From positions 1-43,304 of the forward strand of contig NZ_WUEI01000034.1 in the NCBI RefSeq assembly GCF_012911025.1: 43,304 nt of DNA, given 5' to 3'. The position numbers and the translations under genes were made by a program. Positions 7,980 through 16,200 of this stretch are shown here, one piece after another. Every line of letters starts with the position of its first letter. Within the stretch, counting starts at the first letter, position 1. The notes below the pieces were generated by a model. It ran no database searches. It had not been told where the DNA came from and saw only the letters and a list, made by a program, of their open reading frames with translations. The stretch is from Azoarcus sp. TTM-91 (GTDB lineage Bacteria; Pseudomonadota; Gammaproteobacteria; Burkholderiales; Rhodocyclaceae).

Positions 7980-8383
7980 CCACCCCCCCGATCTCCCGCG
8001 AATCCCTCCCCGCCGACAAGCACCTCTCGCTGCGCGTGATGGCGATGCCGGCCGACACCAACCCGTCCGGCGACGTGTTCGGCGGCTGGATCATGTCCAT
8101 GGTGGACATCGCCGGCTCCATCCCCGCCATCCGCCGCGCCAAGTGCCGCGTCGTCACCGTGGCGGTGAATTCCTTCACCTTCAAGCAGCCTGTGTCGGTG
8201 GGCGACCTGGTGAGCTTCTACGCCAAGGTGGAATCGGTGGGCCGCACCTCGGTGACGGTGGACGTGGTGGTTTTCGCCGAGCGCGGCCATGCCGAGCCGG
8301 TGTTCGTGAAGGTGACCGAGGCCAGGCTGACCTACGTGGCCATCAACGAAGCAGGGGAGAAATCCCCGATCCCGGCCGAATGA
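7976..8383 (+). CDS. Acyl-CoA thioesterase, YciA-like hotdog fold
   Basis: A 135-residue single hotdog-domain enzyme that hydrolyses acyl-CoA to free acid and CoA. The signature is TNPSGDVFGGWIMSMVDIAG, with the catalytic acid at D33, followed by TVAVNSFTFKQPVSVGDLV; this is the YciA/cytosolic acyl-CoA hydrolase pattern. AGGAAAAACC precedes the ATG, and the start overlaps the fadJ stop, so it belongs to the same transcript. In a beta-oxidation operon it probably relieves CoA trapping or trims surplus acyl-CoA. Family members act on a wide range of chain lengths, so substrate preference cannot be read from sequence. Confidence 0.88.
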   Translation: MTTPPISRESLPADKHLSLRVMAMPADTNPSGDVFGGWIMSMVDIAGSIPAIRRAKCRVVTVAVNSFTFKQPVSVGDLVSFYAKVESVGRTSVTVDVVVFAERGHAEPVFVKVTEARLTYVAINEAGEKSPIPAE

Positions 8384-8498
8384 CCGGGCAGTAACACCGC
8401 GGCGCCAGCGGCGCAGGCGAGCGCGGCCGACGACAACCGGGGCGGCAGTCCCCGGCGCGCCAAGGGCGGCAACGCCCGACAAAGGAGGAGACGACACG

Positions 8499-9776
8499 AT
8501 GCAACGGAAAGAGCTTGCACGACTGATCCCGGCCGCCCTGGTGCTGATGGCGCCAGCCGCCGGCCACGCCGCCGGCTTCCAGCTCCTGGAGCAGAACGCC
8601 AGCGGCCTCGGCAACGCCTACGCCGGCTCCGCCGCGGTGGCGGACAACGCCAGCACCATCTACTTCAACCCGGCGGGGATGACCGAGCTGCGCGAGCGCG
8701 AGCTCTCGGTGGGCATCTCGGCGGTGCGGCCAGCCTTCAAGTTCGACAACGACGGCTCCAGCGGCACCGGCTTCCTGCAGGGCGACACCAAGGACGCCGG
8801 CTCCTGGGCCTACCTGCCCAACGGCTACCTGTCCTGGGCGCTGAACCGCGACGTCTACGTCGGCGTCGGCCTGGGCGCGCCCTTCGGCCTGATGACCGAG
8901 TACGACGACGACTGGGTGGGCGCCGCCCACTCGATCAAGTTCGACATCAAGACCTACAACATCAACCCCTCCATCGCCTGGCGGGTGAACGAGGTGGTGT
9001 CCATAGGCGGCGGCCTCAACTGGCAGCGCATGGAGGCGGAGTACGAACGCGCGGCGGCGGTGATCTCGCCAGCGCTGGCCGCCACCCACGCCATCCTGGA
9101 GGCGGATTCCGACGCCTGGGGCTGGAACATCGGCGCGCTGTTCAAACTCTCCGACGCCACCCGGCTGGGCGTGTCCTACCGTTCCTCCATCGAGCACAAG
9201 CTCAAGGGCGATCTCAAGGTGAAGGGGCCGGCCGCCGGCGCCACCGCGGCGCTCACCACCGGCAAGGCCGAGGCCAAGGTGGAGCTGCCGGATACCCTCA
9301 TCATCAGCCTCGCCCACCGGCTGGACAGCCGCTGGGAGCTGCTGGGCGACGTGTCCTGGACGGGCTGGAGCAAGATCAAGGAGGTAGACATCGTGCGTAC
9401 CTCCGGCGCCCTCGCCGGCGCCACCGTGCAGACGCTGGAGACCGAGTTCCGCGACACCTGGCGGCTGGCCATCGGCGCCAACTACCAGCTCAACGACGCC
9501 TGGAAGCTGAAGTTCGGCATCGCCTACGACCAGACGCCGGTGAAGGACAAGGAGCGCCGCCTGGTGTCGCTGCCGGACAACGACCGCACCTGGTTCACCG
9601 TCGGCGGCCAGTGGAAGGCCACGCAGGCGTCCACCGTGGATCTGGGGCTGGCCTACCTCTACGTGCCCAAGACCAAGATCGACAACAACCAGACCGCCGA
9701 CGGCCGCGGCCGCGTCACCGGCGACTACGATTCCAGCGTGTGGATCGTCGGCGCCCAGTACTCGCTGGCGTTCTGA
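8499..9776 (+). CDS. fadL: Outer-membrane fatty-acid/hydrophobic transporter FadL
   Basis: A 425-residue beta-barrel that lets hydrophobic molecules enter through the outer membrane. A signal peptide (MQRKELARLIPAALVLMAPA, cleavage near AGHA-AGF) is followed by the FadL N-terminal hatch signature GFQLLEQNASGLGNAYAG and NASTIYFNPAGM. The rest alternates polar and aromatic residues as in barrel strands and ends in SLAF with a terminal Phe, the usual outer-membrane insertion signal. The start is set by a strong AGGAGGAGACGACACG leader. The same family includes aromatic hydrocarbon channels such as TodX, but the neighbours favour fatty acids. A 115-base gap separates it from the thioesterase gene. 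Confidence 0.93.
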   Translation: MQRKELARLIPAALVLMAPAAGHAAGFQLLEQNASGLGNAYAGSAAVADNASTIYFNPAGMTELRERELSVGISAVRPAFKFDNDGSSGTGFLQGDTKDAGSWAYLPNGYLSWALNRDVYVGVGLGAPFGLMTEYDDDWVGAAHSIKFDIKTYNINPSIAWRVNEVVSIGGGLNWQRMEAEYERAAAVISPALAATHAILEADSDAWGWNIGALFKLSDATRLGVSYRSSIEHKLKGDLKVKGPAAGATAALTTGKAEAKVELPDTLIISLAHRLDSRWELLGDVSWTGWSKIKEVDIVRTSGALAGATVQTLETEFRDTWRLAIGANYQLNDAWKLKFGIAYDQTPVKDKERRLVSLPDNDRTWFTVGGQWKATQASTVDLGLAYLYVPKTKIDNNQTADGRGRVTGDYDSSVWIVGAQYSLAF

Positions 9777-9898
9777 GCCTTGGCTGACTGACTCGCCCGC
9801 TCCGGCGCCGGCCGCACCCGCGGCCGCGCCCGGCTTGCGGCCGTGCCCGCGGGCGCGCGGCCGTCCCCGCTTCGCTTCGTCCCGCACCGGAGGAACGC

Positions 9899-12289
9899 AT
9901 GAGCCGATTCATCATCCGCAAGGTCGCCGTGCTCGGCGCCGGCGTCATGGGCGCGCAGATCGCCGCCCACTGCGCCAATGCCGACGTGCCGGTGATCCTG
10001 TTCGACCTGCCGGCCAAGGAGGGCCCGCCGGACGGCGTCGTTCGCCGCGCCCTGGCCGGGCTGAAGAAGCTGGACCCGGCGCCGCTGGCGCTGCCGGAGA
10101 AGGTGGAACTGATCGAGGCCGCCACCTATGCCGACGGCCTCGCCCGCCTCGGCGAATGCGATCTCGTCATCGAAGCCATCGCCGAGAAGATGGAGTGGAA
10201 GCTGGACCTCTACGAGAAGGTCGTGCCCCATCTCAAGCCCGGCGCCATCTTCGCCAGCAACACCTCCGGCCTGTCCATCGCCGAACTGGCGATGGCGGTG
10301 CCGCCGGGCCGCCGCAGCCACTTCTGCGGCGTCCACTTCTTCAATCCGCCGCGCTACATGGCGCTGGTGGAGCTGATCCCGGCGCCGGACAGCGATGCCG
10401 CCATGCTGGACGCGCTGGAGACCTGGCTCACCAGCCGCCTGGGCAAGCGCATCGTGCGCGCCCGCGACACCCCCAACTTCGTCGCCAACCGCATCGGCGT
10501 GTTCTCCATCCTCGCCGTCATCCATCACACCGCCCGCCTCGGCCTGGGCTTCGACGAGGTGGATGCGCTCACCGGCCCGCTCGTCGGCCGGCCCAAGAGC
10601 GCCACCTACCGCACCGCCGACGTGGTCGGCCTGGATACGCTGGCGCACGTGGTGGACACCATGGCGGCCACGCTGCCGGACGACCCCTGGCATGCCTATT
10701 TCCGCCACCCCGCCTGGCTGGACGGGTTGATCGCCCAGGGCGCGCTTGGGCAGAAGACCCGCGCCGGCGTCTATCGCAAGGATGGCCGCCAGATCCTGGT
10801 GCTGGACCCGGAGAAGCGCGACTACCGCCCCAGCGCCGGCGAGGTGGCGCCGGAGGTCGCCGCCCTCCTCAAGCAGCGCGACCCGGCGGCGCGCTTTGCC
10901 GCGCTGCGCGCCAGCGACCACCCGCAAGCGCAGTTCCTGTGGGCCATCTTCCGCGACCTCTTCCATTACTGCGCGGTGCAGCTGGATGAAGTGGCGGACA
11001 ACGCTCGCGATGTGGACCTGGCGATGCGCTGGGGCTTCGGCTGGGCGCAGGGCCCGTTCGAAACCTGGCAGGCCGCCGGCTGGGGCGCCATCGCCCAGGC
11101 GGTGGGCGAGGACATCGCCGCCGGCCGGGCGATGACCGAAGTACCGCTGCCCGACTGGGTGGCCGAGCGCAGCGCCTACGGCGGCGTGCACGAGCCGGAC
11201 GGCTCCTGGAGCGCCGCCGAGCGGACGATGAAGCCGCGCTCCACGCTGGACGTCTACCGCCGCCAGCTCTACCCGGAGCGGGTGCTGGGCGAGGCCGCGC
11301 CCGAGGCCGGCGACACCTTGTGGGAGAACGAGGGCGTGCGCCTGTGGCGGCGCGCCGACCAGGACGCAGGCATCGGCATCGTCTCCTTCAAATCCAAGAT
11401 GCACGCCATCGGCGAAGAGGTGATGGACGGCCTGCTGGAAGCGGTGGCGCGCGCCGAAAGCGAGCTGGACGGGCTGGTGCTGTGGCATGAACCGCCCTTC
11501 GCCGTCGGCGCCAACCTGCAACAGGTGGCCGCCGCCTGCGCCGCCGGCGAGTTCGGCCGCCTGGAAGCCACCGTGGCCAAGTTCCAGCAGGTGTCGATGG
11601 CGCTCAAGCACGCCCAGGTGCCGGTGGTGGCCGCGGTGCAGGGCCTGGCCCTGGGCGGCGGCTGCGAGTTCGCCATGCATGCGGCGCACCGGGTGATGGC
11701 GCTGGAAAGCTACGTCGGCCTGGTGGAAGTGGGCGTGGGCCTGATCCCGGCCGGCGGTGGCAGCAAGGAGTTCGCCCTGCAGGCGCACCGGCTGGCGCAG
11801 CGCGCCGCCGGCGGCGACGTCTTCCTCTACATCCAGAACGCCTTCCAGACCATCGCCCGCGCCACGGTGGCCAAGAGCGCCAGCGAAGCGGTGGCGCTGG
11901 GCTTCGGCCGGCCGGGCGATGACATCCTGCTGCATGCGGACGAGCTGCTCTACGTCGCCCTGCGCCGCGCCCGCGCGCTGGCCGAGGCCGGCTGGCGGCC
12001 GCCGGCGCGGGAACGCAAGGTGGTGGTGGCCGGGCGCAACGGCGTCGCCACCTGCGAGATGCTGCTCGCCAACATGGCCGAGGGTGGCTTCATCTCCGCC
12101 TATGACTACCGCGTCGGCAAGGCCGCCGCCATCGCCCTGTGCGGCGGCGAGGTGGACAGCGGCAGCGAGGTCGACGAGCAGTGGCTGCTGGAGGTGGAGC
12201 GAGCGCAGTTCGTCGCTCTGCTGAAAGAGGAGAAAACCCAGCAGCGCATCGTGCACATGCTGGAAACCGGCAAGCCGCTGCGCAACTGA
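9899..12289 (+). CDS. fadN: 3-hydroxyacyl-CoA dehydrogenase / enoyl-CoA hydratase with reversed domain order (FadN-like)
   Basis: A 796-residue fusion in which the dehydrogenase comes first and the crotonase second, the opposite of fadJ upstream. The NAD site is VAVLGAGVMGAQIAAHC (glycines 13-18), and the catalytic His is about H146 in GVHFFNPPRYMALVE. The crotonase domain occupies about residues 480-720; GGGCEFAMHA (E590) and LVEVGVGLIPAGGG (E610) keep both glutamates. Length and order match Bacillus FadN-type proteins and many betaproteobacterial paralogues. A GGAGG-type site precedes the ATG. It lies 23 bases before fadA and should form a pair with it. The 122-base upstream gap is full of short G+C palindromes but has no clear promoter. 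Confidence 0.9.
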   Translation: MSRFIIRKVAVLGAGVMGAQIAAHCANADVPVILFDLPAKEGPPDGVVRRALAGLKKLDPAPLALPEKVELIEAATYADGLARLGECDLVIEAIAEKMEWKLDLYEKVVPHLKPGAIFASNTSGLSIAELAMAVPPGRRSHFCGVHFFNPPRYMALVELIPAPDSDAAMLDALETWLTSRLGKRIVRARDTPNFVANRIGVFSILAVIHHTARLGLGFDEVDALTGPLVGRPKSATYRTADVVGLDTLAHVVDTMAATLPDDPWHAYFRHPAWLDGLIAQGALGQKTRAGVYRKDGRQILVLDPEKRDYRPSAGEVAPEVAALLKQRDPAARFAALRASDHPQAQFLWAIFRDLFHYCAVQLDEVADNARDVDLAMRWGFGWAQGPFETWQAAGWGAIAQAVGEDIAAGRAMTEVPLPDWVAERSAYGGVHEPDGSWSAAERTMKPRSTLDVYRRQLYPERVLGEAAPEAGDTLWENEGVRLWRRADQDAGIGIVSFKSKMHAIGEEVMDGLLEAVARAESELDGLVLWHEPPFAVGANLQQVAAACAAGEFGRLEATVAKFQQVSMALKHAQVPVVAAVQGLALGGGCEFAMHAAHRVMALESYVGLVEVGVGLIPAGGGSKEFALQAHRLAQRAAGGDVFLYIQNAFQTIARATVAKSASEAVALGFGRPGDDILLHADELLYVALRRARALAEAGWRPPARERKVVVAGRNGVATCEMLLANMAEGGFISAYDYRVGKAAAIALCGGEVDSGSEVDEQWLLEVERAQFVALLKEEKTQQRIVHMLETGKPLRN

Positions 12290-12312
12290 GCGCCGGCCGA
12301 GGAGAACACACG

Positions 12313-13509
12313 ATGAGCAAAGAGATACAGGACGCCTACCTCGTCGCCGCGGTGCGCACCCCGGTGGCCAGGCGCAACGGCGCCTTCCGCCGGGTGCGGC
12401 CGGACGACATGCTGGCCCATGTGCTGCGCGCGCTGCTGGCGCGGGTGCCGGGCGTGGATGCCGGCGAGATCGGCGACGTCATCGCCGGCTGCGCCATGCC
12501 GGAAGCGGAGCAGGGCATGAACGTGGCCCGCATCGGCCTGCTGCTGGCCGGCCTGCCGGAGCGGGTGCCGGGCGTGACCATCAACCGTTTCTGCGCCTCC
12601 GGCCTGCAGGCGGTGGCGGACGCCGCCAACCGCATCCGCCTGGGCGAGGCCGACGTCATGATCGCCGCCGGCACCGAGAGCATGAGCGCGATGCCGCAGA
12701 TCATGGGCAACAAGGTCAGCCTCAACCCGGAGATCTTCGCCCACCCGGAGAACGTCGGCATCGCCTACGGCATGGGCCTCACCGCCGAGAAGGTGGCCGA
12801 GCGCTGGCAGGTGAGCCGCGCCGACCAGGACGCCTTCGCGCTCGAATCCCACCGTCGCGCCACCGCCGCCATCGCCGCCGGCCGCTTCCGCGACGAGATC
12901 GCCCCCTACCCGGTGCGTGCCCACCTGCCGGGCGAAGGCGGCACGGTGCGCATCGCCGAGCGCCTGGTGGAAGACGACGAAGGCCCGCGCGCCGACGCCT
13001 CCACCGAGGGCCTGGCCAAGCTCAAGCCGGTGTTCGCCGCCCGCGGCTCGGTCACCGCCGGCAACAGCTCGCAGATGTCCGACGGCGCCGGCGCGGTGCT
13101 GTTGATGAGCGAACGCGCGCTGAAGCGCTACGGCTGCGCGCCGGTGGCCCGCTTCCGCAGCTACGCGGTGGCCGGCGTGCCGCCGGAGATCATGGGCATA
13201 GGCCCGGTGGAAGCCATCCCCCGCGCCCTGGCTCGAGCCGGCCTGCACCTGCGCGACATCGACTGGATAGAGCTGAACGAGGCCTTCGCCGCCCAGGCCC
13301 TGTGCGTCTCCCGCCAACTCGGCCTGGATGCGCGGAAGGTGAATCCCTTGGGCGGTGCCATCGCCCTCGGCCACCCGCTGGGCGCGACCGGCGCCATCCG
13401 CACCGCCACGCTGCTGGCCGCGATGGCACGCGGCGAAGCGCGCTACGGGATGATCAGCATGTGCATAGGCACGGGCATGGGCGCGGCAGGGGTGTTTGAG
13501 CGGGTGTAG
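12313..13509 (+). CDS. fadA: Acetyl-CoA acyltransferase (thiolase) FadA
   Basis: A 398-residue thiolase, the last step of the beta-oxidation cycle. The nucleophile is C94 in [11 protein letters not shown], the His is H354 in [14 protein letters not shown] and the acid/base Cys is C384 in [28 protein letters not shown] is also a family block. GGAGAACACACG precedes the ATG. It directly follows the FadN-like gene, so the region holds two full multifunctional-enzyme/thiolase pairs. This gene closes the fatty-acid block; no T-tract terminator follows closely, but a long palindrome begins 141 bases later. Confidence 0.93.
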   Translation: MSKEIQDAYLVAAVRTPVARRNGAFRRVRPDDMLAHVLRALLARVPGVDAGEIGDVIAGCAMPEAEQGMNVARIGLLLAGLPERVPGVTINRFCASGLQAVADAANRIRLGEADVMIAAGTESMSAMPQIMGNKVSLNPEIFAHPENVGIAYGMGLTAEKVAERWQVSRADQDAFALESHRRATAAIAAGRFRDEIAPYPVRAHLPGEGGTVRIAERLVEDDEGPRADASTEGLAKLKPVFAARGSVTAGNSSQMSDGAGAVLLMSERALKRYGCAPVARFRSYAVAGVPPEIMGIGPVEAIPRALARAGLHLRDIDWIELNEAFAAQALCVSRQLGLDARKVNPLGGAIALGHPLGATGAIRTATLLAAMARGEARYGMISMCIGTGMGAAGVFERV

Positions 13510-13649
13510 CGGAAAGTGGTTTGGACGTGGAGAGGTGCTGGGGAGGTGGTTTGCGGGAGGCCGGAAAGGGCCTGCCGGCAAAGGCGCCTGAATGAGGCAA
13601 CCGAAAGGCGCGGTTCCTGATAGACCGCGAGCCTCCAGGGCCCGCCGCC

Positions 13650-13709
13650 GCTCCCCCTCTCCCCTCGTGGGAGAGCGTTGGGGAGAGGGGGAGCGCCCGC
13701 CAGGGCGCT
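13650..13709. repeat. Perfect 15-bp inverted repeat plus adjoining 7-bp hairpin
   Basis: GCTCCCCCTCTCCCC at 13650-13664 pairs perfectly with its complement at 13680-13694 across a 15-base loop that contains its own GGGAGAG. Directly after it AGCGCCC (13692-13698) pairs with GGGCGCT (13703-13709). The first element matches the purine/pyrimidine palindrome commonly dispersed between genes in proteobacterial genomes. It may also terminate transcription from fadA, though no T-tract follows. Confidence 0.6.
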
Positions 13710-13859
13710 TGCGGTTATTCAATCCCCGTAGCCTCTTTTTCCCCCACCCGCTCTCGGCTAACCCCAGGGCACTCCGGCGAGCGAAGCGGTGCTTCACATT
13801 TTCCTCCCACGCCCCATTGCCCCAGGCCGTATCGGTCCAATCGGCCAAGGCATGGCGAG

Positions 13860-13886
13860 GTATACGCAGCATGAAGAGTTGTATAC
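13860..13886. promoter_or_regulatory. Pair of GTATAC palindromes two helical turns apart
   Basis: GTATAC occurs at 13860-13865 and again at 13881-13886 (TTGTATACAT), exactly 21 bases apart. The same core recurs twice just before the GntR-family gene at 14192. GntR/FCD regulators often bind short palindromes with this kind of centre, so these may be distal operators of the same protein. The promoter they would control is not obvious, because a terminator follows within ten bases on the right. Confidence 0.4.
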
Positions 13887-13892
13887 ATATAA

Positions 13893-13921
13893 AAGGCCGC
13901 CATGGAGCGGCCTTCTTTTTT
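13893..13921 (+). terminator. Intrinsic terminator, possibly bidirectional
   Basis: An 8-bp perfect stem AAGGCCGC / GCGGCCTT with loop CATGGA, followed by C and six T residues (13916-13921). On the other strand the stem is followed by TTATATG, so it could also work leftward. It lies 380 bases beyond fadA and 270 before the GntR gene, and no gene ends next to it; it insulates the two blocks. Confidence 0.75.
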
Positions 13922-13999
13922 CGCCTTGAAGCGAACTGCCGATCTCTGCCTGCCGCTAGCCTCGTCTTTACCCTCCATCGCAGCCGCAAGAACCCGCTG

Positions 14000-14025
14000 C
14001 CGTTCGCCCTGAGCTTGCCGAATGG
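14000..14025. repeat. Degenerate copy of a dispersed palindromic repeat
   Basis: The segment starts CCGTTCGCCCTGAGCTTGCC and ends CGAATGG, so its ends are imperfectly complementary. From memory this resembles a repeat scattered between genes in many proteobacterial genomes, usually read as PFALSLSKG when translated. The claim of repetition rests on that recognition; no second copy is present in the window. Confidence 0.4.
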
Positions 14026-14147
14026 CCATGACTGCAAGGTATTGCCGCCCACGGCCCGAAACGCCAGCCATCCCAGCTGAACCCGGCAACCCCATTCCAT
14101 CCCGCCGTCCATAAATAAAATACTTTTATGAGTAATTCAGTTTTACT

Positions 14148-14172
14148 GTGTATACACTTTGCCCTGTATACA
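14148..14172. promoter_or_regulatory. Two GTATAC operators in the probable vanR promoter
   Basis: GTGTATACAC at 14148-14157 is a perfect 10-bp palindrome and TGTATACA at 14165-14172 a perfect 8-bp one; their centres are 16 bases apart. Each contains a possible -10 hexamer TATACA. They sit 20-44 bases upstream of the ATG at 14192 in an A+T-rich patch that stands out from the region. This is where an autoregulated GntR-family repressor would bind. The -35 box is not clear. Confidence 0.55.
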
Positions 14173-14191
14173 CCTTGAGCTGGATTGCCCC

Positions 14192-14953
14192 ATGGCCTCC
14201 GCCCCCATCCCTGAAGCCGCCGAAGCCACCTCCTCACAGACCGTGCGCGCACTGCTGCGCCTGCGCGAGATGATCCTGGCCGGTGAGCTGGCGCCGGGCG
14301 AGCGGCTGTCGGAGCCGGTGATGGCCGAGGCGACCGGCATTTCCCGCACGCCCATCCGGACCGCACTGGTGCGGCTGCAGGAAGAAGGGCTGCTGGAGCC
14401 GATACAGTCCGGCGGCTTCCGGGTGCGGGCCTTCTCGCTGGACGAGATCCGCGACGCCATCCAGATCCGCGCCACGTTGGAAGGGCTGTCCGCCCGGCTG
14501 GCGGCGGAGCGCGGGGTGGCGCCGGCGCTGCTGGAGGCGCTGGCCGACTGTGTGGACCAGATCGACGAAGTGCTGGCCGGCGATGAAGCACTGAGCGAAG
14601 CCCGCTTCGCCGCCTACGTGGACGGCAACGCCCGCTTTCACGAGCTCATCGCCGGCGCCTGCGGCAGCGAGGTGGTGCGCCGCCAGGTGGAGCGGGCGAT
14701 GGCGCTGCCCTTCGCCTCGCCCAATGGCTTCCTGCGGGTGCAGGCGGTGGCGCCGGACGCGCTGCACACCCTGCGTCTGGCCAATGCCCAGCACCGCGCG
14801 GTGGTCGAAGCCCTGGCCGGCCGCGAAGGCGCCCGCGCCGAGGCGCTGATGCGGGAGCACGCCCGCATTCCCCAGCGCAACCTCGAAACCACGCTCGCCC
14901 ACCCGGCGATCCGCGAACTCATCCCCGGCGCCAGCCTGATCGTGCCCGGATAA
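14192..14953 (+). CDS. vanR: GntR-family (FCD) transcriptional regulator, probable VanR
   Basis: A 253-residue regulator. The winged helix occupies about residues 15-80 (ALLRLREMILAGELAPGERL, then GISRTPIRTALVRLQEEGLL), followed by a helical FCD ligand domain with IRDAIQIRATLEGLSARLAA and the metal/ligand histidines in FHELIAGACGS and NAQHRAVVEAL. Position before vanA and vanB on the same strand suggests that it is VanR, the vanillate-responsive repressor, but it may mainly control the adjacent TRAP gene. I set the start at the ATG at 14192; the TTG at 14159 lies between the two operator palindromes. The Shine-Dalgarno is weak. Confidence 0.72.
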   Translation: MASAPIPEAAEATSSQTVRALLRLREMILAGELAPGERLSEPVMAEATGISRTPIRTALVRLQEEGLLEPIQSGGFRVRAFSLDEIRDAIQIRATLEGLSARLAAERGVAPALLEALADCVDQIDEVLAGDEALSEARFAAYVDGNARFHELIAGACGSEVVRRQVERAMALPFASPNGFLRVQAVAPDALHTLRLANAQHRAVVEALAGREGARAEALMREHARIPQRNLETTLAHPAIRELIPGASLIVPG

Positions 14954-15004
14954 GGCTTTCCCGCAGCACCAACCCCACGCAAAAAACAGAGAGGAGACAA
15001 GAAC

Positions 15005-16021
15005 ATGCAGATCCATTGCAGGCCCCTGATCGCCTGTGCGCTGCTGGCCCTGCCGGCCGCCGCCAGTGCCGCCGAGGAAGTCGTGCTGAAGGTGGCGCAC
15101 TCGCTGCCGCCCACTTCCGCCGCCCATACCCGCTTCATCGTGCCCTGGTGCGACAAGATCGCAGCCGAGTCGGGCAACCGGATGAAGTGCCAGATCTACA
15201 CCGCCATGTCGCTGGGTGGTACGCCGCCGCAGCTGCTGCAGCAGGCGCGCGACGGCGTGTCTGACATCACCTGGACGCTGCCCGGCTGGACGCCCGGCCG
15301 CTTCCCGATCTCGGAAGTGTTCGAGCTGCCCTACTTCACCGCCAACCGCGCGGCCTCCTCCCGTGCGCTGTGGGACTTCGCCCAGGCGGACGCGGCCGCG
15401 GAGTTCGCCGGCTTCAAGCCCATCGCCACCTGGGTCACCGGGCCCTATGTCTTCCATTTCCGCGACAAGCAGGTGAAGTCGCTGGAAGACATCAAGGGCA
15501 TGAAGATCCGCGCGCCCTCGCGCCTGGGCAACAAGCAGCTGGCCGCGCTGGGCGCCATCCCGGTGGGCATGCCGGTGCCGCAGATGCCGGAGAGCCTGTC
15601 CAAGGGCGTCATCGAGGGGGCACTGGTGCCTTGGGAAGTAGTGCCGCCGACCAAGACGCATGAGCTGACGCGCTTCCACCTGGAGGCCGACACCGACCGC
15701 GCGCTGCTCGCCTCCACCATGGTCTTCGTCATGAACAAGAAGAAGTACGACAGCCTGCCGCCGGAGCTGAAGAAGGTCATAGACGACAACAGCGGCCGCG
15801 AGACGTCGGCCTGGGTGTCCCAGCAGTTCGCCCCGGCGGACACCGCCGCGCGCGAGATGACGGTGGCGCGCGGCAACACCGTGTATGCGCTGACGCCCGA
15901 TGAAGCCCGGCGCTGGCAGCAGGCCAGCCAGGTGGTGGCCGCCGAATGGATCAAGGAAGTGAAGGATGGCCAGCGCCTGTACGACACCGCCAACGCGCTG
16001 GTGAAGAAGTACAGCGACTGA
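15005..16021 (+). CDS. TRAP-type transporter solute-binding protein (DctP family)
   Basis: A 338-residue periplasmic binding protein. A signal peptide (residues 1-22, cleavage after AAASA) precedes EEVVLKVAHSLPPTS, the usual DctP N-terminus. The ligand-carboxylate arginine is in GMKIRAPS, followed by KGVIEGALVPWEVV at the place of the family ALQ.GVVDG block. GAGAGGAGACAAGAAC gives a strong ribosome site. DctP proteins deliver organic acids to a DctQ-DctM membrane pair, yet neither is encoded in the window. Between a GntR regulator and vanA, the ligand could be vanillate or a related aromatic acid; that is inference. Confidence 0.88.
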   Translation: MQIHCRPLIACALLALPAAASAAEEVVLKVAHSLPPTSAAHTRFIVPWCDKIAAESGNRMKCQIYTAMSLGGTPPQLLQQARDGVSDITWTLPGWTPGRFPISEVFELPYFTANRAASSRALWDFAQADAAAEFAGFKPIATWVTGPYVFHFRDKQVKSLEDIKGMKIRAPSRLGNKQLAALGAIPVGMPVPQMPESLSKGVIEGALVPWEVVPPTKTHELTRFHLEADTDRALLASTMVFVMNKKKYDSLPPELKKVIDDNSGRETSAWVSQQFAPADTAAREMTVARGNTVYALTPDEARRWQQASQVVAAEWIKEVKDGQRLYDTANALVKKYSD

Positions 16022-16061
16022 GGCGCCGGCCGGCAGCTGCGTGCGTCGGGTCCGCCCTGCC

Positions 16062-16082
16062 CGCCGGCAGCCGCTGCCGGCG
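16062..16082. terminator. Hairpin downstream of the TRAP binding-protein gene
   Basis: CGCCGGCAG (16062-16070) pairs perfectly with CTGCCGGCG (16074-16082) over a CCG loop, 40 bases after the stop codon. There is no T-tract, so it is more likely an mRNA-stabilising 3' structure or partial terminator between this gene and vanA than a full intrinsic terminator. Confidence 0.35.
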
Positions 16083-16200
16083 AGCCACGGCCCGATCGGC
16101 GGCCCCGTTCTCCGTCGCAACCGTCGCCTGTCTGCCCGAGCGACAAACCCCGCGCGGCGCGCCTGATCTGCGCCGCGCAACCCACCCCGGAGGAATAGAG

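Larger units (their letters stand above)
13510..14147. other. Long non-coding stretch with repeats, a terminator and operator-like palindromes
   Basis: About 640 bases without a credible gene. Two plus and minus frames are open here but are made of repeat-derived peptides (SPSPLVGERWGEGER and PFALSLPNG type) often mis-called as genes. The stretch contains, in order, a 15-bp perfect inverted repeat, a second hairpin, a pair of GTATAC palindromes, a strong T-tract terminator, a degenerate dispersed repeat, and an A+T-rich segment (about 14110-14147) that probably holds the promoter of the GntR gene. Confidence 0.65.

Noticed and set aside
13592..14080. A 162-codon plus-strand frame in the gap after fadA
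   Set aside because: It is built from translated repeat elements (SPSPLVGERWGEGER, PFALSLPNG types), includes a terminator stem, and has no ribosome site or domain.
14159..14191. TTG start extending the GntR regulator
   Set aside because: It falls between the two operator palindromes; the extra residues are not part of the family.
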